Below the pieces are notes generated by a model that saw only the letters and a list, made by a program, of their open reading frames with translations, was not told the DNA's origin and did no database searches. 64,000 nt of DNA from Anoplolepis gracilipes (taxonomy: Eukaryota; Arthropoda; Insecta; Hymenoptera; Formicidae): assembly GCF_047496725.1 (NCBI RefSeq), contig NC_132981.1, positions 5,608,001 through 5,672,000 of the forward strand, in the 5' to 3' direction. Numbering within the stretch: the first letter of the stretch is position 1; each line of letters begins with the position of its first letter. Shown piece by piece: positions 53,330 through 64,000 of the stretch. The translations under genes were made by a program, and so were the position numbers.

Positions 53330-53880
53330 GCTCCATTAATAACAGCTAAATTACAAGCAAAAGGGGGAGAGGGTGAAATTTGTCCAGGCGCGGCCGATCT
53401 CTCGATTGACCTTTTCCACTTTGCACTCTCGGATCGCAGGGGTAGAACGTGACACTTGAAAAGAATTTTCAAACTCACCGAGAACCAAACTATCGAAGGG
53501 TGACGGGTCCCCCCCCCCCCTATATCCTTGAAAGTATCCCTTGCACCCGTCGTTTGTTCGTGCGTGCGCATGTATACGTACGTTGTACACACACACACGG
53601 ACGGTGCGGCGTATGGGCAAGCGGGATTTTAAGGGTTGGACGATCGCAACGGGTCGCGCGCCTCCACGATACTGGCCGGCCGCGGCGTCTCGCTCTCGCG
53701 GCACTCGCCTCGCGACGCCGGCACAGCCAGAGCGCGTACTCCAGACGCCGACCTATCGCGGCCCATCGCCCGAACCCGGGTCCACCGCCGAAGGTGATTC
53801 GCGTCACGACGAGGCTTCTCGATATGGAAAAGCGTGCAGTACCATAATCCGCGATCGAGAGCATTTTTCTTTGAAGTTCC
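53330..53880. other. CpG-rich block, possible promoter or 5' exon
   Basis: The most GC-rich sequence in the window, dense in CG and CGCG, with a 12-C run at 53509-53520 and a short CA run near 53590. More than 100 codons stay open in several frames on both strands at once, which is expected from composition and argues against reading any one of them as protein. No frame shows a known domain. It could be the distal promoter or a 5' UTR exon of the receptor gene downstream on the minus strand, or of an unannotated transcript. This is inference from composition only. Confidence 0.3.
53509..53520. repeat. Poly(C) tract, 12 C
   Basis: A homopolymer inside the CpG-rich block. It is liable to sequencing-length error. 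Confidence 0.85.
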
Positions 53881-54459
53881 TGAACTGAGATATTTTAGCG
53901 CGTGTAAATATAATTGAGACTGATTTATAAAATTTAAAAAGTTTTTCTGAGGTTTTACATTGAAATATCATTGCTCGCGTAAATGTGACATAATAAAATG
54001 TTACACTAATCGTATTTTAATTTTTAAGAAAATCTTCTAGAATTTAAATATTTCTGATTTTGCGCTCTCCTTGAATGACCGATTAAAACGAGTACTACTA
54101 ACAATCCGGAGCGCTCAAGTTAATTAATCAAACTGCAGATTCAAATATTGAAGATTGCGAATTACGGAAAGATTATATTTGCTTAATATTTTCATGGCTG
54201 ATTAATATTTTAATTGTACATTTTATGAAAGGTAATTTAAAGATTTATATTTCTCGACATGCTGACATGAAAATAATAATTCTGAAATAATGAAACTGAT
54301 TATAATATTTTACATAAAACATGAACATTTAAGAGTAGATTTATACTCGTTAAAATAAATTGCTCTTTTTATTACATTAAAAAATTTGAACACTTATGAG
54401 AGAAATTCCATGACGATTTGCGTTGAAATACAAAACATAATTTTTTTAAATGAAATATA
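53881..54459. other. AT-rich noncoding stretch
   Basis: Nothing recognisable lies between the CpG-rich block and the CACCG MITE. Confidence 0.5.
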
Positions 54460-55019
54460 CACCGAAAAAATCATATTCTCATTTTAAGAATATACCACTT
54501 ATTTTTAGAATATCTTCCTCTAAAATAGACGCCAAGAGGATTTTCTTAACTAAAGACAGAAATCCTCTAAAAAGTAGAAAAGTATTAGATATTCTTAATA
54601 TGTAAGAATATATACACTTCTAGTTTGAGGCTTTCGTGGCCATTAGAATTAGAATCTAAACTGGGGACTTCCGGAAGGATGCCGCGTGATTAAACAGCGT
54701 AATGCACGCAATGACGTTTCGCAAACGTTGCAGTTTGCATTTTCAGGGCTAAGAGCCCCGATATTGAGCTCTCTTGGGTTGGGGTTCTTATATCTTGCGA
54801 GAGGTTTTTCTATCTACAGAAAAAATATACCGTTATGCCCTCTAGTGGTGTGAGCGCAAATAGGGTTTGTATGATACAATTTAAGAATATTTTCTTTATT
54901 TCATATACTATTCTTAACAAAAGATCATTAGAGGAATATTCTGAATTGTTTAGAATATTTTATTGGAGGAAAGCATTAGAAGGAATTCTTCTAAAATAGA
55001 GAATACAATTTTTTCGGTG
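54460..55019. mobile_element. MITE with CACCGAAAAAAT termini (560 bp), TA flanks
   Basis: The left terminus CACCGAAAAAATCATATTCT and the right terminus (ATACAATTTTTTCGGTG) are inverted repeats. Imperfect complementarity, including the TTTTAGAA and AGGA blocks, extends tens of bases inward. TA flanks both ends (54458-54459, 55020-55021), consistent with TA target-site duplication. The core (about 54620-54850) has higher GC content than the termini and no useful open frame. The superfamily is uncertain; Tc1/mariner-like is a guess from the TA flanks. Confidence 0.75.
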
Positions 55020-57011
55020 TACATATGATTATACAAAAATAAATTAAACTTTTTACTCATTGTCACACGCAATTTTTGTACATAAAGTCTAATCCTTTTA
55101 TATTAATTTTTGTCTGCTTTTTGCGTTATACAACATATTGCATATAACTACACCTATTTATATTAATATAATAGGATCGACTTATTGTTAAAAGAATTAT
55201 CATCGCTTTTGAAATCCCAGCTTTGATAAAAATGGTAAAATTATAAAAATGTCGAAATCTTCCACGCGTTGAGATATTTCTAAATTATTATATATTGTAT
55301 AATTTTATTTGCTCAAAAAACGTACTTTAATTAACAACTTTGATACAAGTTTTTTAGAAACATTTTATTCTTAAAACTCTGAAACCGAACATATAGCGTA
55401 TATCGAAACAAGTTGATGTCTAAATGATGCAGATAAATTAAAAAATTTGAAAATTTTTTCTCTCATTGTGAAACATTATTATATTTGTAATGTGACATAC
55501 GTTCTGAGCAAGTTGTTTTGAATGAAATCAATTAAAAAACGCATAATACTGATAAAAACAATCCAGAATGCTTGTATTAAATAATCAAACTGTGAATTTA
55601 AATATTGAATATTGTATAAATTAAATAAAAATTTTATTTATTTAACACTTTTATTGCCGATTAATATTTGCTGATTTATTGTACATTTTTAAATGCATTT
55701 ATTTTTTGTTTATAATTCTTTTAAAATATTTTAATATGTACATTTAAAAATATATTTTTTATATTCTTTCTATATTTTAGTAGCCTCATAAAGTAGCCAA
55801 AAATAAATCAGCCTTTGGCAGATACTAATCCTTGATTATTTTTGCGTAAGAAATCGAAGGCGCCGAATTGGTAGCGAAAGTGTTAACCTTTAAACTATCT
55901 ACAGGCCATTCGCTGCGCAATGTTGATTCTATAACGAGTTGTTTGATTGCTTACAACAATCCCATTCATATGCATTAAAGCCGTACTATATGATGGTTTT
56001 ATAACTTTCCCCCTCTCCTGCCTACTACTCAATTTTACGACGAAATTCAATCTCGAGTTTGTCGATTGAACGTAGGCGTTTTATTCGCTTTTCGGCCACT
56101 GTGGAATATCAATCTTTTAGTCAACAATTTTTTATCCATCGAAGTTGTTTTGCGCCGGAATTTATATAGAGATGTGCAACAAAATAAAACCATTCTCCTT
56201 ATCGTACTTTGAGATAAATGATATATTTCTTAATGCTACATTATAATTCAGTGAAATAATATATAGCTTTTAATTTATCATCTAGGTAACTGTTTCGTTT
56301 CGCTATTTGAACAATGTTTGGGAAACTTCCTATGATTAATGTTGTAAAATTTCATTAAAATTACAAACTTTATAAATGTTTATTTTCGAACTTAATATTT
56401 CAACCTGCAGAACATAGATAAGACATTTAGAGACGTTAAGAGACGTGTCATAATTTTATCAACAGCTCGCACTTTTTTAGAAAAAAAAAATTGAGAGAGA
56501 GTGACATACTATTTTTAGACGTTCGCCTATTCCAGAAAAGATGGCGGACTACAGCTCAATACCATGATGCGAGACAGAATATATTTTCTGAATCTTTTAC
56601 GTACGAGAAAAAGATAAAATTTTTTTTTTAAATAGACGATAAATGTATTTTAACGTATCTCTGTAAAAGCTTATTAAATTCCAAAATGGATTTGAAATTT
56701 TAAAATGGATTTCGAATTTAATAACTCTTTCAGATGACGTTACAGTCATTGCATAAGATTCGTCGCACTGATCGTTTTTTCCGTATAACGGACTGAATTT
56801 CAATCACGATAAAATTCGGCGTAGATTTCGGCGAAATAAAAACCGCGATGCGCACAAATCGATGGTAATTGCGCACGTTTATGACGAGTTATTATTTTAC
56901 GAAATAGCACAGCTTTTCATATATAGCTCTGTAATTTTGATATACTGCTTGCATAACAGGAAACGAGGAAGATATATGAGAATAGAACTATGTATAATAT
57001 ATTGCAACTTG

Positions 57012-57038
57012 TTTTTTTTTTTTTTTTTTTTTTTTTTT
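57012..57038. repeat. Poly(T) tract, 27 T
   Basis: A plain homopolymer. Confidence 0.9.
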
Positions 57039-60000
57039 ACGGATTAGATTAAAGGATACAATACTCTTTTGTATAGTAAAAAATTTGACAAATATTACCT
57101 TAAGAAATTCTTACAATATTTTACACGTATATGTATATTATGCACATATACAATATGTAGACGCATATATATATATGTATATATGTGCGTCTGTAAATCT
57201 TTTTAGAATACATTGTAATGAAATTATGCAACTGATTTTATTTCCGTTGAATATTACATTGTCGTCGTACCATGTTGCAGAACGTACGACAGTATTTAAT
57301 GATCCATTATCTAATAGAAACAATAGAGCCGACCATGTAGCTTTTATCTCATCATGTTACTACTAAGCGCAATTTTCGTCACCGGACATTTAACATTAAA
57401 TAAGGTTTCAAATATACTTTTAATATAATTTTCAGAGATGTTTAATTAGAGTTAATATTTTTCCTCCATTTTCTTATATATTGCCAAAATTTTTAAAAAT
57501 CTAAAAAGCTTCTGTCTAGTCTCATCGATCCTATCATATCTCTTTAATCCATTGATTTTATCGGGTAATAAAAGAAGTTTTTCTAACGATGAGAAAAAAG
57601 CACACTTTAAAAGTATCGGACATTTATATCTCTCTATTTTATTTAGATCAAAATATTCTAAAATATTAATAACCATAATGAGAAGAAAAAAGAGAGAGAG
57701 AGAAAAATATCACATTCAATGTGTATTTAAAATATGCAGTGAAAGGAATAAAAGAAACATTCATATTTCTTTTTCTCTCTCTTTCTCTCTCCTCTCATTC
57801 CTGGTATTATTTTACATATTTCGTATTTTTATGTTACATGTAACGCTATAAATATATAACATCCATATTTTTTTTTAATTTTTTTTTTAACTTAAATGAC
57901 AGATCACATGTGACGAGACATGTCGTGCTATATGTCGTGTGTCTGTGATATTTTTTTCGTAGTTCCAGTCGTATGCTCTAATTACACGGATAATCGAATT
58001 GGCGAAGAAAAAAAAATACGACCGAGATTAATACCGGTCGCGACGCGTCGCAAACTCAATGATTGGAATATTTTCAATTACTTATGCATACAGCACTTTC
58101 AATTGTCGCTTTGACCGAATGAACGTTCAGCCAATTACGAGTGGGTACGATATGGAAATGACGCGACGCGCGAGCGCACACTTCACACAAGGAAAATTTA
58201 AAAAAAAATTAGGACAAGTAGAGATACATGAATGGCCATTCATCCTTTCCACTAAATCCATTTAATGTATATAATATATATCGCTGACATTTAATATTAA
58301 AAAAAACTGTTATTCAATAAAATTAATAGATATATATTATTTTCTGAAACACGCCAGAGAATTTCATTGAAAATTATCGAGTTTTGTCTCGTATTTGAGA
58401 ATCATTGGCTAAATCCCGGAATATCCTGGAATTCCGGAATATATCGCGTAATAATCGCTAGGAAATGGCTGCAAGCACATGTACAAACACACATGATTCA
58501 CTCGATCGACTGTTTACTAGTCGTGTAATTTATGCGCAATTTCATTTGAAAAAACTGCATCCTTGTTAAGCCGTTACGATTTGATCTGGCATAATTAATA
58601 CGCTTACATATACCTATCGCCGTAATGCGGCTTGTTAGTTCCGCGTATTTAATTCTTCTCATTTTTGTTTCGATATTCTTGCTTCTTTAATTATATCTCT
58701 TTATGAAGAGAAGATAAATGAAACTGAAACTGAACTAAATTTCAACTAATTAATTTGAATAATTATGAGAAGAGCCCTTCGGGATCGTTAACGAAGATAA
58801 ACGGTGTAACAATCATAAGTCAACTCCAAACTGAACAGTACAAGATTACATTCGATTTTTCAAGTCTTTTTGACTAAAACGTCAATTGTATTCGTCTCAT
58901 GTTTGTTGATGTAGTGATTTTTAAAGAATCGCCAAATTGTAGAAAACTTTCATACATTTTTATACTGCCTCGTGCAAAATTAACGAAAATACATAAAAAG
59001 GTAAAATTAATGCTTCCATGAATTTGTTAAAAAATGTGTATAAAAACAAAGCAAGAAGTTTTTAGACGAGTATTTTTACGTAAAACTCGTTTTAATTGAA
59101 TTAATTGCAGGCTCCATTATTCGAGTCATCCGTTTCCGATTTTGTGAGAATCGTACACGCGCAACTGAAAAATACTTTATCACCGTCATTACTGTTATCC
59201 TCGATATGATATACGAGCTTCCCGTAATATGAGTTTTCTCTTCTCTTATTTTGCGTCCGGACATAGTTACATATAAATATCGGTATCATTTCGGATTGTT
59301 TGGACGTCAGAAAGAGAGGCGTTAGTCCGACTTTATTAAGGGATAGTCATTATTTCGGGGTGAAATAGAGCCGTGAGGATTGCATATTTGTCACTTATGT
59401 AATATAACCCATGTGAAAAATATCATCTAACAGAAGAAGGACACACATCAAAATAACTCGATTCGCTTTTCATTACTATAATATTGTTATATTGAAGAGA
59501 ATGTCAAAAGCCAATAAATAACTCGTTTATTTATTAGTCTTTATAATTTTTTGGTCTTTCGGTTTGTATTTTACATATATGTACATACAATATAATTACT
59601 TTTGACAAATTTAAATTCAAATACGCTGTGTATTGATGCTAACGTCATTATGACATATCCTGCAATTCGTTTTCGAATTAATACAATGGCAATTTCCACG
59701 CATACGGTACATTTAACACTGCGCTTGACCAATTGCTCCGGAAATGTGTAATCAAATTTTATTTTATCTAGAAAACGTGAGAATACTCAATATACACATA
59801 TAAATTATTGCGATATTCGATGAGATCGTGTCGGCATTTGGCCTCATAACTATTTTCATGCATACGATAAAATATTTCTCATGCCAGTCGAAGTATATTG
59901 ATATCCCTCAAGTATGCTCTCGGTGGAGAAAACCGACGTGGCGTTTCGCTTATTCCCTAACTAGGGTCACGAGAAAATATATTAAATTTATAAAAATGCG

Positions 60001-60095
60001 ATATAGGCTTAATAATAATTTACTTAAGGTATTCAAGAAATGAAAAATAAATTGATACATGAGAAAGCAAATAAGTGATATTAATTTTCTCAATT

Positions 60096-60159
<64 letters not shown>
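60096..60159. repeat. (TA)n microsatellite, about 64 bp
   Basis: A TA run with one C interruption near 60104. It is the longest TA repeat in the window, and Tyr/Ile runs in overlapping frames are artefacts of it. Confidence 0.95.
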
Positions 60160-60160
<1 letters not shown>

Positions 60161-61173
60161 CAGTATTGTAAGGACAAAATGGCTTTCTATCAAATTTTTA
60201 TATTATATATTAAAAAATTCAAAAAGAAAATATAATTTTATAATAAAATCCTATATCTTTGTTATATATATATATTTAATGGATTCTTTAAAGCTGAGAA
60301 TGATTTGACTGCACTCTATTCTCTCCTTGTGTCTTTCACTATTCTTTCAATGTGATTACGCATAAAATAGTTTTAAAACAGTCGCAATTTTCTTAATGCA
60401 ATCGAATTAAAGAAGTAAATCAGCAGAAAATGCAATTTAGATAGAAAAGTAGATTAATAGAGATGTGAATACTTTAAGATGAAATTGCAAAGGGATTTGG
60501 CGGAAATAGTTTAAAAAAAATTAAAAAAACAAGATTTTAACGTATGTCGAAATGAAAAACATTTAGCATCGAATATGATGAAAAGTAGACGTAGACCTAT
60601 AGGAAAGAAAATAAATAGCATTAATTTGAAAAACTATACGTGTTATTTATTCTGGAATAAAAATCAAATACTTATATAAAATATTTTTTTCTTCACATAA
60701 TTTAAATATACCGATACCACATATACATAACATATATGCAAAAATATCAACAAAATATGACAATACATTACATATCTTTTGTATTATATATTAATTAAAG
60801 TATACATATAAAACACATGATTTTATCGAATAATAATATATAGTTTCGAGAATTTCTGCCATCAGCCTCTTTTCCCATGAAATCTGCTTTATAGTAACTT
60901 TGAGCAATTATTTATATTTTCTTACATGAAATAATTACGAGGTACATGTGATCAGTCTTTAATAGATTTTAGAATTTAATCTATATAAATCTATAGAAAC
61001 ACATGAAATAACTCGAGGATAAGAATATTTATCTTCTTCTTTTAAGAATGATTGTACTATACAGTATTTTTTCGATTTATTATGTAATATATTCTACAAT
61101 ATATAAAATAATATCTCTTTCTCTGACTGTTCTTTTATATTGTGATAAAAATATTTGCTTGCGTGTTTTTTTT

Positions 61174-61179
61174 TTTATT
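61174..61179 (-). promoter_or_regulatory. Candidate polyadenylation signal of Sply
   Basis: AATAAA on the minus strand, about 120 bases past the Sply stop codon (61298-61300). The position is reasonable for a short 3' UTR, but AT-rich surroundings make chance hexamers common. Confidence 0.4.
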
Positions 61180-61297
61180 ACCACTGGAAGAATTATAAAA
61201 AATATTTTTGAATTTTCTTTCTTAATCAGATAAGGAAAGTATGTGTTTTATATTTTCATTGCAATAATATATAACAGTTATCAATATTCTTATAAGA

Positions 61298-63555
61298 TTA
61301 TTGACATGTTTCACTTTCTTTGGTATAATACATGGAATCCAAAAAACATTTTGTAAAATCACCGACCACGCTTCTATCTGGAATGCTTTGACTCATTCCG
61401 TACATTGCCAACTGAAAAATATTACACATTATCAGCATTTCATAAAAAAAAATCTTGTTGCTAAATTTTATTAAATTTTTTAAAAATATTACCTTTCCTT
61501 CTGTCAAAGTATTTCGATTTTCCAAAATTGTACTCAGTTCGGACTTGACGTCCTTTAAGAATTGATCAGCTAATCCTGGTTGAGTGTGCATATGCGTAAT
61601 ACATATGTGCACACCGCAAGGGAATTGTAGCGTGTTCAAGTTCCAGCCTTTGACGCTGAGAGCTTCCGATAGTCGATAAATGTGAAATTCGTTAGAACCT
61701 ATTGCAATGACAGATGTGGCTGGTGTACCAAACACGAAAATGCCATCCATTTCTCTCAAACTATAATCAAAATTTAAAATAATCAATGTACATGTAATAC
61801 TTGATGCCTTTAATAAATCTTGGATACTTTCGTTCAATATACATACTTTCGTTCAATATATTTTGTAGTTTCTATAATTTTCTTGGTAGATTCCACATAG
61901 TCATTGTATCCAAAATACATTAATGTAGCCCAACAAGAGGCGATAATGCCACCAGCTCGAGAACCATTTATCGTTGGAGAACCATAAATACCACCAGGCC
62001 AATCCGTCGTTATCGTATATTGATAATGTCGATACATTTTTTTTCGATATAAAATTATCGAAGATCCTTTTGGCGCATATCCATACTAAAAAAATCATCA
62101 CATATGATTCTTGTGTGTTTTAACTTCTGTTTTTTAATTGTTGCTCAATAATATAAAACTAACAAATATACCTTGTGAGTATCAACTGATAAGCTTGCAA
62201 CACCAGGTAGTCTAAAGTCAGATGGTGGTAAATTATAGCCAGCATCAGACATAAAACAAGTAAGAAAACCACCCAAACAAGCATCTACGTGAACAGGAAT
62301 ATTGTACTTCACACCTAATTCAGCAATTGCTTCAATGTTATCCATTGTTCCGTAAGGAAAGTTAGGTGCAGAACCTACCAACTATCAGAAATATATAAAC
62401 TAGCATAAATATAATTTGTAAAATAAGCTTGTATAATTATACCATGTTGTGCCTTACCATTATGGTATTTTTTGTAATTGCTTTTCTCATAGCTTGGATA
62501 GAAACTGCATAACTCTGAGGATCGAGAGATACAGCACGTATTTTTATGTTTAAATACTGTGCAGCTTTGTCAAATGCTGCATGAGCAGTGACTGGCATCA
62601 CTATTTCTGGCTTCTTGATGCCTTTAACCTCACGAGCATAATCTCTAAATGTTTTACATGCTAATAAAATCGATTCTGTGCCACCTGTAGTCATCTAAAA
62701 ATATTAATGAAAAATTACATTATATCTATACATTTTTTTCTTCCCTTTTTTTTCTCTAATCTATACGATTTTTGCAATTTTAAAAATAATAGGAAAAGCT
62801 ACTTGCAGTTCCACAAGTTTCTTCATCTCCATGGAACAAGTGGCAGGCTATTCTAACTACCTCCGCTTCCATTTTACAAATACCAGGAAATACATCTGGA
62901 TGCAATGGATTAGTATACGATGCAATTGTATATACATCTCCCATTAGCTGTTTAAGTTCATTATTAACTCTGTAAACTGCACCAGACACACGACCTGCTT
63001 GCCAATCAAAATCACCTAGAAAAAAATTAAGAAAAAAATTAAATTGAAGTACTGCATCAAAAAGACACATTGAAAAGGTTTGTTTGTCTTACCTAAGTGA
63101 ACAAACTGTCTTACTAAATTTAATATTTCTTCATTATTTAGTCCGTTTTTTGGAAGATGCACAATAAATGAAGCTTCTTTGAGTCTGTGCACAACATCGT
63201 TTTCAAAGGTTTCATTAATCTTAACTAGTTCTCCATTTATTTTGTCACGAATAGAAGGGATATAACGAGCTAGTTTGAACAGCTGTTTCTTTCCACGTTC
63301 CAAAAGACCTACAATATATATATCAAAATATGTAATAAATTTTGTAAAACTAATGTTAACGCAAAATATATGTTTTTATATATATCTACTTAATATTTTG
63401 TAATAATTACTTTTATCTTGACAGAAGATGAAATTCCACAACCACACTGTAGCGAGAGTAGCTGTACTTGTCATAGTTACTATTTGCCAAGGTTCCTTAT
63501 TTTTAAATACATCATTTACAATTCCTGGTATAGCATTCACGTAGAGGAGACGCAT
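61298..63555 (-). CDS. Sply: Sphingosine-1-phosphate lyase (complete, 8 coding exons, 545 aa)
   Basis: A PLP-dependent lyase of the ER membrane that cleaves sphingosine-1-phosphate to phosphoethanolamine and a long-chain aldehyde, the exit step of sphingolipid breakdown. Coding exons, in order: 63411-63555, 63093-63308, 62807-63015, 62458-62694, 62172-62381, 61847-62085, 61493-61760, 61298-61411. They join in frame to 1638 bases including TAA. Residues about 23-45 form the N-terminal membrane anchor with a lumenal tail of about 20 residues. The PLP domain follows: NPLHPD and FPG-KMEAEVV in exon 3, TTGGTES (191-198), HVDACLGGF with Asp302, and SVDTHK ending at Lys339, the expected Schiff-base lysine, followed by YGYAPKGSS. 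C-terminal landmarks are TDWPGGIYGSP, GSRAGG and KGWNLN. The length matches the family (fly about 545, human 568). Seven introns of 76-112 bp separate the exons; intron 3 is GC-AG. ATG 63555 is the first ATG after a probable acceptor at 63561. Confidence 0.96.
61824..61860. repeat. 19-bp tandem duplication across the Sply exon 6 donor
   Basis: Two near-perfect copies of ATACTTTCGTTCAATATAC lie at 61824-61842 and 61843-61860. On the gene strand the unit contains ATTGAACGAAAGTAT, so the exon end and the first bases of the donor are duplicated. The proximal donor AA|GTATGT at 61846 keeps the frame; the second copy would bring in TGA first. Confidence 0.8.
62695..62806 (-). other. Sply intron 3, GC-AG class
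   Basis: Exon 3 must end in phase 0, because the next exon begins TTTTTAG|ATG ACT ACA GGT GGC and is homologous to the lyase GGTES block. The only donor giving that phase is ACT|GCAAGT at 62806. The GT one codon later (GCAA|GTAGCT) is in phase 1 and would shift the frame. GCAAGT matches the known strong GC-donor consensus. The joined protein reads CGT-MTTGGTES, as expected for this family. Confidence 0.85.
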
Positions 63556-63559
63556 TTTT

Positions 63560-63686
63560 CCTTAAGAAAAAAAAAGTAATTTGTATTCTATTAAAATTAT
63601 ATTAATGTATGTAACTATGTACACTTAGAGATCCTCAAGTAACTTGATCTATATATATATATATATATATATATATCATGCTTACG
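63560..63686 (-). other. Probable 5' UTR intron of Sply (63561-63685)
   Basis: Immediately upstream of the Sply ATG, the minus strand reads a long T tract then CTTAAG followed by GAAAA-ATG, a good acceptor. A consensus-like donor, CAACAC|GTAAGC, lies at 63685. The 125-bp intron implied is like the others in this gene and contains the TA run at 63650-63676. The noncoding first exon would then end at 63686. The transcription start is not visible to me. Confidence 0.5.
63650..63676. repeat. (TA)n microsatellite
   Basis: About 13 TA units inside the probable 5' UTR intron of Sply. Confidence 0.9.
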
Positions 63687-64000
63687 TGTTGAATGTATGT
63701 ACACTATAAAACCTATCAATGATTCAGACTTTTATGAGGATTAGAATGAAAGTAAACGCCGTGAATGACTCGAAAATGAAATCACTTGAATAATTTTATC
63801 GTATAAACGGTTATTTAGATCGCAATTGGTTATTATTAGTACCAAGATTTCTTTATTAATTAAGTAGAATGACTCGACACTATTCACATTCTCAAGAACA
63901 CGTATGACATTGATCAACAAGGATAACGATAATCTAACTAATCTTGACAATCAAACAGCTCACAAGATACTGATGATAGTATCTGGTCTCTGGTGGAAAG
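63687..64000 (-). promoter_or_regulatory. Probable Sply first exon and promoter region
   Basis: This lies upstream of the candidate 5' UTR donor at 63685. It is moderately AT-rich, with no coding similarity and no clear TATA box. It is assigned to the promoter and first exon only by position. Confidence 0.35.

Larger units (their letters stand above)
55022..61173. other. AT-rich noncoding stretch downstream of Sply
   Basis: No supported gene. It contains a 27-T run (57012-57038), a long TA microsatellite (60096-60159), and a GGAA-rich near-palindrome at about 58416-58441. The 3' UTR of Sply probably ends just right of 61173. Confidence 0.5.

Noticed and set aside
53449..53888. Proteins of 114-132 codons in the CpG-rich block on both strands
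   Set aside because: Several frames on both strands are open simultaneously, residues are Arg/Ala/Pro-rich as expected from composition, and no domain is visible.

Overview
This is eukaryotic nuclear DNA from an insect, most likely a hymenopteran and possibly an ant. The two recognisable genes are animal genes with GT-AG introns. Most of the DNA is AT-rich and noncoding, with CpG-rich patches, many microsatellites and several short nonautonomous DNA transposons. The order-level call is inference from overall character; no species is assigned. Nothing bacterial or viral (operons, CRISPR arrays, rRNA) was recognised.

Layout. (1) At the left end, on the minus strand, lies the first coding exon (2165-2643) of a tachykinin-like peptide receptor of the TkR99D type. 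It covers the glycosylated N-terminus and transmembrane helices 1-3 and stops at a clean splice donor inside the DRY motif. The remaining exons lie left of the window. (2) From about 2.7 to 61.2 kb no convincing protein-coding gene was found. This stretch may be a long 5' intron or regulatory region of the receptor gene, or simply intergenic. CpG-rich patches (about 3.1-5.7, 13.9-15.2, 34.6-37.5, 49.5-50.1 and 53.3-53.9 kb) alternate with very AT-rich stretches. It contains a 1.25 kb terminal-inverted-repeat element with a 5-bp target duplication (19316-20562), two copies of a CAGGGTGTC-ended foldback element in opposite orientations (24562-24818 truncated, 38597-38970 complete), a 560-bp CACCG-ended MITE (54460-55019), a 104-bp CACTG-ended hairpin element (50777-50880), a diverged direct-repeat pair with a hairpin between the copies (17426-19090), and many microsatellites. 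(3) At the right end, also on the minus strand, is a complete sphingosine-1-phosphate lyase gene (Sply). It has eight coding exons (61298-63555), encodes 545 residues, and was reconstructed exon by exon in frame. One intron must be of the GC-AG class, and a 19-bp tandem duplication straddles another splice donor.

The two genes are transcribed in the same direction, with Sply upstream of the receptor. They are functionally unrelated: one encodes an ER sphingolipid-degrading enzyme and the other a neuropeptide GPCR. I found no evidence of a new multi-gene system. The most informative observations are the Sply splice-site features, the transposon boundaries and one unexplained exon-like open stretch at 16629-16925.
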